Numbered from the stretch's first letter, positions 16,831 to 25,862 are shown. The stretch: DNA of 64,000 nucleotides from an uncultured Erythrobacter sp. (GCA_913061345.1 CAJXTZ010000004.1:1-64000), one strand, 5' to 3'. Translations and numbers: made by a program. The notes: generated by a model from the letters alone, not told the origin.

Positions 16831-18288
16831 TTGACCGTTACCACATCGCTTCGGCCAGATTTTCTTAACGGTGCACCGCTGATCGATGGCGAAGCTGCCA
16901 GGGCGAAGGAGACCTTTGAGGTCATCAATCCTGCCACTGACGAAGTTATTGCGAATATCCCTTTTCTTGGTGCTGCTGAGGCTGAGGCTTCTGTTGCCAG
17001 CAATTTACGCGCCTATACCGATTGGCGCGCAACATCGGCTCATGAGAGAGCCAATATTCTTCGTAATTGGTTTGCCCTGATCACCGACGCGCGCGAAGAT
17101 CTGGCAAAGATCATGACTGCCGAGCAAGGCAAGCCGCTAGGAGAGGCGCGGGGTGAGGTCGATTATGCCGCCAGCTTCGTGCAGTGGTTTGCAGAGGAAG
17201 CGCGTCGCGCATACGGGGAAATCATCCCCAGCCATCAAGATCGCCGCATCCTTGTCATCAGGCAACCTGTCGGTGTCGTCGGCGCGATCACTCCATGGAA
17301 TTTCCCCGCAGCGATGATCACTCGCAAGGTGGCACCCGCCTTGGCTGCCGGGTGCACCATCACACTCAAGCCGTCCGAATTAACGCCACTTACTGCCTTT
17401 GCTCTCGCGCAACTTGCACTGGAGGCTGGCGTCCCTGCCGGCGTATTCAATGTCATTGCGGGGGACGCTCCGGCAATAGGTTCGGTACTTACCGGCCATC
17501 CGGACGTAGCCAAATTCACTTTCACTGGATCCACCGCAGTCGGGAAAACCCTGACGGGCCAATGCGCCTCCACGCTGAAGCGCGTATCGATGGAGCTTGG
17601 CGGAAATGCGCCACTCATCGTTTTTGACGATGCAGATCTCGATCAGGCGGTTGAAGGGGCCATCACATCCAAATTCCGCAACACCGGCCAGACCTGCGTC
17701 TGCGCCAATCGGATTCTGGTGCAAAGCGGCATGCACGATCGCTTTGTGGAGGCCTTGGCCGCGAAGATCAGCAACTTCCGTGTCGGCAATGGTCTTGAAG
17801 GCGTTACAGAACAGGGGCCACTTATAACGTCAGCTGCCTATGACAAAGTCGACGGGCACGTTCGCGACGCAGTCGAGCACGGGGCAAAGATCATCACCGG
17901 CGGTGAACGCCATGAGGCGGGACCGTTATTTTACCAGCCGACTGTTCTTACAGGCGCCAATGATGCGATGCGCCTTGCCGAGGAAGAAACCTTTGGCCCA
18001 GTCGCCCCTATATTCAAATTCAAAACCGAGACCGAAGCTCTGTCTCTTGCCAATTCGACCCGGACCGGCCTTGCCGCCTATGCATTTACGCAGGATGTTG
18101 ATCGTTTCTGGCGCGTTGCCGAAAGTCTCGAAACTGGAATGGTTGGCTTGAACAGCGGTCTGGTTTCTACTGAGACAGCACCCTTTGGTGGGATCAAGGA
18201 ATCCGGATTGGGACGCGAAGGATCGCATCACGGGCTCGACGAATTTCTCGAGATGAAGTCCATCCATGTCGGATTAAGAACTGTATAG
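16831..18288 (+). CDS. NAD(P)-dependent aldehyde dehydrogenase (succinate-semialdehyde dehydrogenase-like)
   Basis: An aldehyde dehydrogenase of 485 residues from a TTG at 16831, preceded by AGAGG. A TTG at 16795 would add 12 residues; neither is certain. It has the cofactor segment ITPWNFP, catalytic Glu in MELGGNAP and catalytic Cys in GQTCVCANR. The GQTCVCANR form and overall layout are those of the GabD group. Lying between the receptors and the phenol-oxidation module, it may oxidise an aromatic or aliphatic semialdehyde from these pathways. The substrate is not determined by the sequence. Confidence 0.85.
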   Translation: MTVTTSLRPDFLNGAPLIDGEAARAKETFEVINPATDEVIANIPFLGAAEAEASVASNLRAYTDWRATSAHERANILRNWFALITDAREDLAKIMTAEQGKPLGEARGEVDYAASFVQWFAEEARRAYGEIIPSHQDRRILVIRQPVGVVGAITPWNFPAAMITRKVAPALAAGCTITLKPSELTPLTAFALAQLALEAGVPAGVFNVIAGDAPAIGSVLTGHPDVAKFTFTGSTAVGKTLTGQCASTLKRVSMELGGNAPLIVFDDADLDQAVEGAITSKFRNTGQTCVCANRILVQSGMHDRFVEALAAKISNFRVGNGLEGVTEQGPLITSAAYDKVDGHVRDAVEHGAKIITGGERHEAGPLFYQPTVLTGANDAMRLAEEETFGPVAPIFKFKTETEALSLANSTRTGLAAYAFTQDVDRFWRVAESLETGMVGLNSGLVSTETAPFGGIKESGLGREGSHHGLDEFLEMKSIHVGLRTV

Positions 18289-18376
18289 GAAAGACGCACC
18301 GCTTCGATTAAGCACATAATTGCTAATTGCGAAGAGGTCTGTAGATAAATAGATAGAGGCAGGAGAGGGTCTTTAA

Positions 18377-18445
18377 GTGAACTATTTTCGTCGATCAATA
18401 TTTTCAGCGCCCATCGCACTTTCATTGCAAAATCTTTCGCAATGA
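18377..18445 (+). CDS. Possible 22-residue leader peptide ahead of ubiX
   Basis: GTG at 18377 is preceded by GGAGAGGG (18362-18369) and opens a 22-codon frame that ends at a TGA overlapping the ubiX ATG (ATGA at 18442-18445). The peptide begins MNYFRRSIFSAPIALS. The ubiX start itself has no visible Shine-Dalgarno sequence, so ubiX may depend on translational coupling to this frame. It could also be chance or a decayed gene end. This is inference from the start, the ribosome-binding site and the overlap only. Confidence 0.4.
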   Translation: MNYFRRSIFSAPIALSLQNLSQ

Positions 18446-19056
18446 AGCGACTTGTCGTGGCAATGACCGGCGCGACCGGGGCGGTCTATGGGTTGCGCTT
18501 GCTTGAAATTCTGAGGGAGATGGCCACTCACGAAGTCCATTTGGTGATGAGTCAGGCTGCCCTACTGAATATCCGCGAAGAATTGCCCGACGGAAAGCAG
18601 GAGCTGGAAGCTCTTGCCGACGTGGTTCACAATGTGCGCAATGTGGGGGCAAGCATCGCCAGCGGTTCCTTTATCTGCGGGGGGATGATCATTGCTCCAT
18701 GTTCGATGCGCACTCTTGCCGCCGTTGCGCATGGCCAATCGGATAATCTGATTTCTCGCGCCGCTGATGTCATGCTCAAAGAGCGTCGTCGCCTGGTCAT
18801 GATGACGCGTGAGACCCCACTAAATCTCGCTCACCTACGAAATATGGTAGCCTGCACAGAGATGGGGGCGGTGATTTCTCCCCCCGTACCTGCGTTCTAT
18901 TTAAGGCCGGAGTCGATCGGTGACATCGTTGATCATAATTGTATTCGTGTGCTCGATCTCTTCGGTATTCACTCCCAGCCTGAAAATCGTTGGGAAGGTC
19001 TGAGCAAGGAAGCCGCCAGCTTGGACAAGACATCTGCGCAATCAGAGGGGAAATAA
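18442..19056 (+). CDS. ubiX: Flavin prenyltransferase (UbiX/Pad1 family)
   Basis: Makes prenylated FMN, the cofactor of UbiD-type decarboxylases. It has 204 residues with FMN-binding TGATGAVYG near the N-terminus, the PCSMRTLAAVAHG segment and the family hallmark SRAADVMLKERRRL followed by RETPL. Placement five genes upstream of a UbiD protein and its small subunit indicates a dedicated cofactor supplier, like VdcB/BsdB. A housekeeping role in ubiquinone synthesis is less likely in this context. Confidence 0.93.
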   Translation: MKRLVVAMTGATGAVYGLRLLEILREMATHEVHLVMSQAALLNIREELPDGKQELEALADVVHNVRNVGASIASGSFICGGMIIAPCSMRTLAAVAHGQSDNLISRAADVMLKERRRLVMMTRETPLNLAHLRNMVACTEMGAVISPPVPAFYLRPESIGDIVDHNCIRVLDLFGIHSQPENRWEGLSKEAASLDKTSAQSEGK

Positions 19057-19057
19057 T

Positions 19058-19627
19058 GTGACCTGGGAAGTAAGTCGTCGCGCGGCGATGTTTGGCAGCG
19101 CAGCAGGATTAGTTGGCGCAGGGATAACCATCCGCAGCACATCTGTGAAGGCGCGCGCACCGAAGCTTGTCATTATTGAGGAAAGCTCAATCCCGGAAAG
19201 TCGGCAGTTTTGTGAAGCGCTGATGGAAGGTGATCATCACGCAGAAATCGTGCGGATCGATCGCTCCCTCAATGGCCTGCTCGATCAACTTTCCGACAGC
19301 TCTGCGTGCTTTGTCGGCCTCACCTCCGATCCGGCGGCCATGATCGCCAGCCAGCTTTTGCTGGAGCGCGGAGGTCAGCCCCATCTGGAAGGAAAACACC
19401 ACTATACCCAGGGTCGCTGGATGCATCAGACAAATGGAACGTCGAGTCTTCTTGAGCGTGCAAGCAATGGTTGGCCGACCGCGCTTGCCTATCACATTCG
19501 CGATCTGATGGATGGAAGCATCAACGATCATACGGCGGAGTGCCGCTCAGGCGCTTGCAATTTAGCAGCTAGCAGCCCGGGTGCGCTAGTATCGTGGGCA
19601 ATCCAAGTGGAAGATCACCTGTCATGA
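19058..19627 (+). CDS. Unknown exported protein with Tat-like signal
   Basis: I do not recognise this 189-residue protein. It starts at GTG 19058, two bases after ubiX, behind GAGGGG. Residues 6-20 read SRRAAMFGSAAGLVG, a twin-arginine motif followed by a short hydrophobic stretch, so export by the Tat (or Sec) route is likely. The rest looks globular, with an Ile/Val-rich strand at 37-41, a His-containing segment GKHHYTQGRWMHQ and two Cys near the C-terminus (CRSGAC). Its stop overlaps the flavoprotein start (ATGA), implying coupled production. It might assist export or maturation of the flavoprotein, which has no signal peptide of its own. Confidence 0.7.
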   Translation: MTWEVSRRAAMFGSAAGLVGAGITIRSTSVKARAPKLVIIEESSIPESRQFCEALMEGDHHAEIVRIDRSLNGLLDQLSDSSACFVGLTSDPAAMIASQLLLERGGQPHLEGKHHYTQGRWMHQTNGTSSLLERASNGWPTALAYHIRDLMDGSINDHTAECRSGACNLAASSPGALVSWAIQVEDHLS

Positions 19628-21177
19628 GTAACCGTTTACCCCAAGGAATCGATGCGCAAACCTTTCAAGCGGCGCTCGAAGAGCTTGGCGCAATTGTTGG
19701 CAGAGATTGGGTCTTTGTCGACGAACTGCCGCTTTCGACCTATCGCGACGCCTACTCTCCGCTTGCTGATGGAGAACTGTTACCTTCAGCTGCTATCGCG
19801 CCCGCGAATGTTGACGAAATTCAGCGTGCGCTAAGGGTTTTCAATTCCTATAAACTACCGATCTGGACGTTCGGAAATGGCCGCAACTTTGCATATGGCG
19901 GCCCCGCTCCGCGTCAATCCGGCTACGTAATGTTCGACCTCAAGCGGATGAACCGTATTCTCGAAGTTAACGAGAAATATGGCTATGCTCTCGTCGAACC
20001 AGGCGTGACATATTACCAGCTGGATCGATATCTGCGCCAGACGGGCAGCAAGCTCTGGATCGATCCAGCTGCACCAGGGTGGGGCGGTGTGATGGGCAAC
20101 GCGCTGGAACACGGCGCGGGCTATACGCCCTATGGCGACCATTTCGTCATGCAATGCGGCATGGAAGTGGTTCTGGCCGACGGGGAGATCGTGCGGACAG
20201 GGCAGGGTGCGATTGAAGGGTCGCAGCACTGGCAGGCAACCAAACATGCTGCTGGCCCGCACTATGATGGTATGTTCACCCAGTCGAACTTCGGTGTGGT
20301 GACGAAGATGGGTATGTGGTTGATGCCAGAGCCCCCGGGCTACAAACCATTCATGATCACTTATCAGCGAGAGGAAGACCTCGCTGCGATTTTCGATGCT
20401 GTGCGCCCGTTGAAGGTCAACCAGGTGATCCCGAATGCTGCAGTGGCAGTGGATCTCTTGTGGGAAGTTTCAGCAAAGACGACACGTCGCCATTATTTCG
20501 ATGGCAAAGGCCCTCTTCCGGATTCGATCCGTGCGAAGATTGCTGCCGACCACGATCTCGGGGCGTGGAATTTCTATGCGGCCATGTATGGTCCGCCGCC
20601 AATCATCGAGAACAATTTCAAACTTGTTCAAGATGCGCTGTTGAGCATTCCCGGAGCGAAATTGTATCTTGATCGACAGAACGATCCGGCCTGGGATTAC
20701 CGTGTGCGTTTGATGCGCGGCGAACCGAATATGACCGAATTCAGCATAATGAACTGGATCGGCGGCGGTGGTCACATCAATTTCTCACCGATCTCTGCAC
20801 CGGACGGAAACGAAGCGCTCCTCCAATACAATATGATCAAGGAGCGCTGCCACGATTTTGGCTTCGACTATATCGGCGAATTCCTGGTGGGGTGGCGCGA
20901 TATGCATCATATTCTGATGATCATGTATGATCGGGCGGACGAGAAGATGCGCAAAGACGCCTATGATCTGTTCGGCAGGCTGGTCGACGAAGCAGCGGAT
21001 GCCGGGTTTGGTGAATACCGCACTCATCTGGCTTTCATGGACCAGATCGCCGGGACTTATAAATATAATGACGGCGCGCTGTGGGATCTTCATCACCGAT
21101 TGAAGGATGTTCTCGATCCGAACGGTATCTTATCGCCCGGTAAGCAGGGGATTTGGCCGCAATCGATGCGAAGTTGA
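19624..21177 (+). CDS. Flavoprotein of the p-cresol methylhydroxylase / vanillyl-alcohol oxidase family
   Basis: FAD-dependent oxidoreductase of 517 residues, close to the length of PchF (about 521). It oxidises the benzylic carbon of 4-alkylphenols or 4-hydroxybenzyl alcohols through a quinone methide. An FAD-binding domain fills roughly residues 1-230 (EPGVTYYQLDRYL, GVMGNALEHGAGYTPYGDH). The C-terminal substrate domain keeps GEYRTHLAFMDQI, in which Tyr465 and Arg466 match the phenolate-binding Tyr473/Arg474 of PchF. The MHHI motif is also present. There is no signal peptide. Electrons would go to the cytochrome c encoded at 25863. The start is the ATG at 19624, in the stop of the preceding gene. 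Confidence 0.88.
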   Translation: MSNRLPQGIDAQTFQAALEELGAIVGRDWVFVDELPLSTYRDAYSPLADGELLPSAAIAPANVDEIQRALRVFNSYKLPIWTFGNGRNFAYGGPAPRQSGYVMFDLKRMNRILEVNEKYGYALVEPGVTYYQLDRYLRQTGSKLWIDPAAPGWGGVMGNALEHGAGYTPYGDHFVMQCGMEVVLADGEIVRTGQGAIEGSQHWQATKHAAGPHYDGMFTQSNFGVVTKMGMWLMPEPPGYKPFMITYQREEDLAAIFDAVRPLKVNQVIPNAAVAVDLLWEVSAKTTRRHYFDGKGPLPDSIRAKIAADHDLGAWNFYAAMYGPPPIIENNFKLVQDALLSIPGAKLYLDRQNDPAWDYRVRLMRGEPNMTEFSIMNWIGGGGHINFSPISAPDGNEALLQYNMIKERCHDFGFDYIGEFLVGWRDMHHILMIMYDRADEKMRKDAYDLFGRLVDEAADAGFGEYRTHLAFMDQIAGTYKYNDGALWDLHHRLKDVLDPNGILSPGKQGIWPQSMRS

Positions 21178-21225
21178 GCGTCGCCGGACAATAATATTTT
21201 TGAAAATCATCAAGGGTTACAGCAG

Positions 21226-22671
21226 ATGAAAAATCTCGAACACTGGATTGGGGGGGCAGCGATCAGTTCCTCCACCGAGAATTACTTCGATGATCTCAAC
21301 CCAATTGACGACAGTGTCTTTTCGCGGGTTCCCGCAGGCACTGCAGAAGACGTCGATCGCGCGGTTGAGGCGGCGCATCAGGCGTTTCTCACCCATAGGG
21401 ACACTCCTGCTGCGGTGCGCGAGGAATGGCTGACGAAGGCCGCGGCGATCATGGAACGCGATGTCGCGATTTTCGCCGATATTCTCGTGGATGAAATCGG
21501 CTCGCCAATCGCTAAGGCCGGTTTCGAAACGCGTTTTGCGGTCGGCTTCCTGCGAGCAGCCGCTGGTGTGCCGCGCCGGGTTCGCGGCGAAACCATCCCC
21601 TCTGACACACCCGGTCGCTTCAGCATGAGCCTGCGCCAACCTGTGGGCGTTGTGGCTGGGATTACGCCGTTCAATGTGCCGCTGATCAAAGGTATCAAGC
21701 AATCAGCGATGGCGATTGCGACGGGCAATGCGTTTGTCCTACTGCCATCCGAGGCCTCTCCAATGGTCGCTGCTCAGCTTGCAAAGCTGTGGAAGGAGGC
21801 AGGCGTTCCTGATGGGCTGTTCAATGTCGTCTATGGCAATGGAGCAGACATTGGCGACGATTTGACTGGCCATCCAAAGGTGTCCGCCATCACTTTCACC
21901 GGCTCTTCTCGGGTTGGGAAACACATTGCGGAAATCGCGGCGCGCAGATTGAAGAAATATACGCTGGAACTCGGCGGCAAGAGTCCGCTGATCGTGAGCG
22001 CCGATGCCGATATCGACCAAGCAGTGAATGCCGCGCTTTTCAGCATCTTTATGTATCAGGGCCAAGTCTGCATGGGCGCATCGCGCATCTATGTGGAGCG
22101 CCCAATTTTTGACAAGTTCGCAAAGGCTTTTTCTGCTGCGACGAAGAACGCCAAAATTGGCGATCTTCGCGAACCGACAACCATGCTGGGGCCCATCATT
22201 TCTGAACGCCAACGCGAGCGCGTGCGCCGACATATTGATGACGCACGCGCCAAAGGCGCAGATGTGCTTGCCGGTGGTGAATGGACCGGCAATTGCTGTT
22301 CGGCCACGGTGTTGCAGGGTGTCACGGATGACATGACGGTCTTTGCCGAAGAGACCTTCGGTCCGGTTACAGCGCTTTATCCTTTCGACTCACTCGATGA
22401 AGTGATCGAACTGGCAAACGATACGGAATACGGGTTGAGCGCATCAATCTTCACTCGTGACATCGATAAGGCGCTTCGTTTCGCGCAGAGGGCCGAAGCC
22501 GGCATGGTCCACATCAATGCTCCGACATTGTACGATGAGCCCCATGTGCCCTTTGGCGGCATCAAGGCGTCGGGTTTTGGTCGGGAAGGAACCGAGGCTG
22601 ATCTGGAAATCATGACCGAGTGGAAATGGGTAACAATCCAGTCAGCTGATGGCGGCGCTGGCGGTCATTGA
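21226..22671 (+). CDS. Aromatic aldehyde dehydrogenase (vanillin/hydroxybenzaldehyde dehydrogenase-like)
   Basis: A 481-residue aldehyde dehydrogenase. The cofactor segment GITPFNVPLIKG, catalytic Glu in ELGGKSP and catalytic Cys in GQVCMGASR fit the benzaldehyde/vanillin/salicylaldehyde group, which typically has PFNVP and GQVCM. It would oxidise the aldehyde made by the neighbouring flavoprotein to the acid used by the UbiD decarboxylase that follows. It is spaced 48 bp after the flavoprotein and 22 bp before the decarboxylase start. Confidence 0.9.
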   Translation: MKNLEHWIGGAAISSSTENYFDDLNPIDDSVFSRVPAGTAEDVDRAVEAAHQAFLTHRDTPAAVREEWLTKAAAIMERDVAIFADILVDEIGSPIAKAGFETRFAVGFLRAAAGVPRRVRGETIPSDTPGRFSMSLRQPVGVVAGITPFNVPLIKGIKQSAMAIATGNAFVLLPSEASPMVAAQLAKLWKEAGVPDGLFNVVYGNGADIGDDLTGHPKVSAITFTGSSRVGKHIAEIAARRLKKYTLELGGKSPLIVSADADIDQAVNAALFSIFMYQGQVCMGASRIYVERPIFDKFAKAFSAATKNAKIGDLREPTTMLGPIISERQRERVRRHIDDARAKGADVLAGGEWTGNCCSATVLQGVTDDMTVFAEETFGPVTALYPFDSLDEVIELANDTEYGLSASIFTRDIDKALRFAQRAEAGMVHINAPTLYDEPHVPFGGIKASGFGREGTEADLEIMTEWKWVTIQSADGGAGGH

Positions 22672-22693
22672 TCGAACTGCGGAGAAACAAGCT

Positions 22694-24148
22694 ATGAGCA
22701 AGCATTCAAACCGAGCGCAGTCGATTTCATCACTGCGCGATTTCCTCGAACTACTGGAGGATGAAGGCCAGGCCATAAACTGGAATGAACGGGTGTTACC
22801 AGAACCCGGCGTCCGGAACATAGCTGTCGCTGCATCACGAGATGCAAACGGCGCGCCCGCAATCCTGTTCAACAATATCGCCGGCTATCCAGGCAAAAGA
22901 CTTGCCGTGGGGGTCCATGGTTCATGGAACAATATAGCCTTACTGCTTGGCCGGGAAAAAGGGACGACGATCAGGGAACTGTTTTTCGAAATCGCCGGAC
23001 GTTGGGGTGATTCCGAGGCTCAGATCAGCCACGTGCCGGAGGATCAGGCGCTTGTTCATGAATGTCGGATTGAGGAAGATATCAACCTCTACGATATCCT
23101 GCCTGTCTATCGCATAAATGAATATGATGGCGGCTTTTACATAGGCAAGGCTTCTGTCGCATCGCGTGATCCGCTTGATCCAGACGATTTCGGCAAACAG
23201 AATGTCGGTATCTATCGCTTGCAGATTCAAGGGCCGGACAGCTTTTCGCTGATGACGATCCCTTCTCATGACATGGGTCGCCAAATCCTTGCTGCAGAGC
23301 GCGAAGGCGTGCCGCTGAAGATCGCGGTCATGCTGGGCAATCATCCTGGCCTTGCGGTCTTTGCCGCGACACCCATCAATTACGAGGAATCGGAATACTC
23401 CTATGCCTCAGCCATGATGGGTGCGCCAATCCGGTTGACCAAATCGGGCAATGATATCGACATTCTGGCTGACAGCGAAATCGTAATCGAGGCAGAACTG
23501 CAGCTGGGTGAACGGGTGTTGGAAGGCCCCTTCGGAGAGTTTCCCGGTTCTTATAGCGGTGTTCGCAAGGCGCCAATTTTCAAGGTCACGGCGGTTTCCC
23601 ACCGTCGCGGTCCGATTTTCGAGAACATCTATATCGGTCGCGGCTGGACGGAGCATGATACGCTTATCGGTCTGCACACCTCTGCGCCCATTTACGCGCA
23701 GCTGCGCCAGAGCTTTCCGGAGGTCACCGCAGTCAATGCTCTGTATCAGCACGGACTTACCGGCATCATCTCCGTCAAGAATCGCATGGCGGGTTTTGCC
23801 AAAACGGTGGCAATGCGCGCCTTGAGCACGCCGCACGGGCTGATGTATCTGAAGAACCTCATCATGGTGGATGCAGACGTTGATCCATTCGATCTTAATC
23901 AGGTCATGTGGGCTCTTTCTACTCGCACCCGTGCTGACGATATTATTGTCCTCCCCAATATGCCCGCTGTTCCGATTGATCCTTCGGCCGTGGTTCCCGG
24001 CAAAGGACACCGCCTGATAATCGATGCTACCAGCTATCTTCCCCCAGATCCCGTGGGCGAAGCTCATCTCGTCACCCCACCGGTGGGAGATGAAATTGAC
24101 GAGTTGAGTAAAATCATCCGAGCGATGCAGGAAGGAGCCTTGCAATGA
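22694..24148 (+). CDS. UbiD-family phenolic acid decarboxylase, C subunit
   Basis: Prenylated-FMN-dependent non-oxidative decarboxylase, 484 residues from the ATG at 22694 (GGAG nine bases upstream). An in-frame upstream start would overlap the aldehyde dehydrogenase. The catalytic triad is visible: Arg175 in NVGIYRLQ, and Glu277 and Glu282 in LEGPFGEFPG, essentially at the numbering of fungal Fdc1. With UbiX and the small D subunit it matches the three-gene VdcBCD/BsdBCD systems that decarboxylate vanillate or 4-hydroxybenzoate. The expected reaction is a reversible conversion of a 4-hydroxybenzoate to the phenol. Its stop overlaps the next start. Confidence 0.92.
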   Translation: MSKHSNRAQSISSLRDFLELLEDEGQAINWNERVLPEPGVRNIAVAASRDANGAPAILFNNIAGYPGKRLAVGVHGSWNNIALLLGREKGTTIRELFFEIAGRWGDSEAQISHVPEDQALVHECRIEEDINLYDILPVYRINEYDGGFYIGKASVASRDPLDPDDFGKQNVGIYRLQIQGPDSFSLMTIPSHDMGRQILAAEREGVPLKIAVMLGNHPGLAVFAATPINYEESEYSYASAMMGAPIRLTKSGNDIDILADSEIVIEAELQLGERVLEGPFGEFPGSYSGVRKAPIFKVTAVSHRRGPIFENIYIGRGWTEHDTLIGLHTSAPIYAQLRQSFPEVTAVNALYQHGLTGIISVKNRMAGFAKTVAMRALSTPHGLMYLKNLIMVDADVDPFDLNQVMWALSTRTRADDIIVLPNMPAVPIDPSAVVPGKGHRLIIDATSYLPPDPVGEAHLVTPPVGDEIDELSKIIRAMQEGALQ

Positions 24149-24369
24149 GCGGTATAATCTGCGGACGATGTCAGAGCCAAGGTGCCGTCATCGACTATGA
24201 AGGCAAAGAGGACGGCCAGACCGTATGGACGATCCTGCGCTGCACCACCTGCAATTTTTCATGGCGTGACAGCGAACCAGCAAAGGTGATCGATCCCGAA
24301 GCGCGATCAACCGATTTCGCGGTCGATGCCAAAAATCTAGAACGCTATCCCAAGATCCTCCAGCAATAG
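24145..24369 (+). CDS. Small D subunit of hydroxyarylic acid decarboxylase
   Basis: A 74-residue protein of the BsdD/VdcD family. It has two Cys pairs (Cys6/Cys9 and Cys33/Cys36) suggesting a zinc ribbon, and the family core VWTILRC..C..SWRDSEPAK. It overlaps the C-subunit stop by four bases (ATGA). Such subunits accompany UbiD-type vanillate and hydroxybenzoate decarboxylases, where they are needed for or improve activity. Their presence marks the UbiD neighbour as a catabolic aromatic decarboxylase and not the ubiquinone enzyme. Confidence 0.88.
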   Translation: MSGIICGRCQSQGAVIDYEGKEDGQTVWTILRCTTCNFSWRDSEPAKVIDPEARSTDFAVDAKNLERYPKILQQ

Positions 24370-24383
24370 GTCCGGCAAGAACC

Positions 24384-25850
24384 ATGATAGATCAAACTCG
24401 CCAGGCGGCCGCTCTTACCGCCATCGAAACGGCGCTGGGAAGCGCTGCAGTAGATACAAATCCGCAATCGCTTGCGCGATATGCAATTCCGGGCGCTCAG
24501 CCATCGGGGATAGTTCTGCCTGCGGATGAAGGCCAACTGGCCAAGGTGCTGGAAGCGGCAACCGGGGCAGGCGGTACTGTGCAATCAGTTTGCAACGGAG
24601 CCAATGGCCACGAAAGGGTCTCTGAAGATGGTGTGATCGTCATTGATCTTCAGCGGATGAACAAGGTGCTGGAAGTTAATGGAGAGCTTGCCACCTGTCT
24701 GGTGGAGCCAGGCGTTACCTTCCGGGAGCTTGACGCCCACATCAAGGACAATAATCTGAACCTGTGGGTGGACTATGCCGGCTCTCCTGATGAGAGTGTC
24801 GCGGGTTCCTTCATCAAGCGCCGCCCAGGATTCACGCCCTATTCGGACCATTTCCTGATGCAATGCGGGCTGGAAGTCATGCTTGCTGATGGCAAGGTGG
24901 TGCGGACAGGAATGGGCGCAATGCCCAAGAGTACTTGTTGGCAGTTGTTCAAATTTGGTTACGGCCCCTGGGTCGATGGGCTGTTCAGCCAGTCTGATTT
25001 CGGTGTTGTGACCAAGGTGGGTATGTGGATGATGCCGCAACCCCCAGCCCATAAGACATTCATGGTTTCCGTACCGAATGAAGACGACATTGCGCCGCTC
25101 TACGATGTGTTGGGTCCGCTCAAGCTGAACATGGCGGTTGCTAATGGTGTGGCGGTCAGCAATGCACTGCATGAAGCAGCCTTGCTGGGTAAACGCAGAC
25201 GTGACTTTGATGGTCGCGGGCCGATGAAGACCAGCGCCATCAAAGCGGCAGGCGAAAATCTGGGCATCGGATATTGGAACCTTTATGGCGCGCTTTATGG
25301 CCTGCCAGAAAATGTCTCAATCCTCTGGGATATGGTGCGCGATGCCTTTTCTTCCATACCGGGCGCCAGGGTTTCAGATCAACGCGGTGGGGTGAATCCC
25401 GAGTTATGGAACTGGCGCATGGGCACAATGACCGGGCAGGTCGCCGATGCCCCTGGCCGCCTTTCGGACTGGAGCGGCAATCAGGCATTTGCGGTTAATC
25501 CCGTTAGCCCCGTTGGTGGCGAAGAGATAGCTCAGCTGAACGAAATGTCACGGGGTATATGCGCCGATAACGGTTTCGATTTGCTGAGCCAGGGAACCGC
25601 CATCTGGCGCTCGGTCGATCATCGTCAGATCCTGCCTTTCAATTCGACCAATAGCGATTCAGCGGCCAGAGCCAAAAGCTGCGCAGAAGCGTTGATCGCG
25701 GCACAAGCTGAAAACGGATTTGGCCAGGTTGCAACTGACCCCGGTTTGGGCGGTGCCGTATCCGGCACGCTAGAAAAGGGCGGACATTCAACGCTGCATG
25801 ACAGGGTCAAGTCAGCCCTTGATCCAAATTCCCTTTTTGCCTCGGTCTGA
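24384..25850 (+). CDS. Second, diverged flavoprotein of the vanillyl-alcohol oxidase family
   Basis: A 488-residue homologue of the flavoprotein at 19624. The two align by eye through the FAD domain (EPGVTFRELDAHI, GFTPYSDHFLMQCGLEV, SQSDFGVVTKVGMWMMPQPP). The C-terminal substrate domain has drifted: where the first copy has GEYRTHLAF, this one has GFGQVATDPGLGG, so the phenolate-binding Tyr-Arg pair is missing. It may use a different substrate, act as a partner subunit, or be inactive as an oxidase. No signal peptide is present. It lies 14 bp after the decarboxylase small subunit and 12 bp before the cytochrome c gene. Confidence 0.85.
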   Translation: MIDQTRQAAALTAIETALGSAAVDTNPQSLARYAIPGAQPSGIVLPADEGQLAKVLEAATGAGGTVQSVCNGANGHERVSEDGVIVIDLQRMNKVLEVNGELATCLVEPGVTFRELDAHIKDNNLNLWVDYAGSPDESVAGSFIKRRPGFTPYSDHFLMQCGLEVMLADGKVVRTGMGAMPKSTCWQLFKFGYGPWVDGLFSQSDFGVVTKVGMWMMPQPPAHKTFMVSVPNEDDIAPLYDVLGPLKLNMAVANGVAVSNALHEAALLGKRRRDFDGRGPMKTSAIKAAGENLGIGYWNLYGALYGLPENVSILWDMVRDAFSSIPGARVSDQRGGVNPELWNWRMGTMTGQVADAPGRLSDWSGNQAFAVNPVSPVGGEEIAQLNEMSRGICADNGFDLLSQGTAIWRSVDHRQILPFNSTNSDSAARAKSCAEALIAAQAENGFGQVATDPGLGGAVSGTLEKGGHSTLHDRVKSALDPNSLFASV

Positions 25851-25862
25851 GGTGGAGAAATC

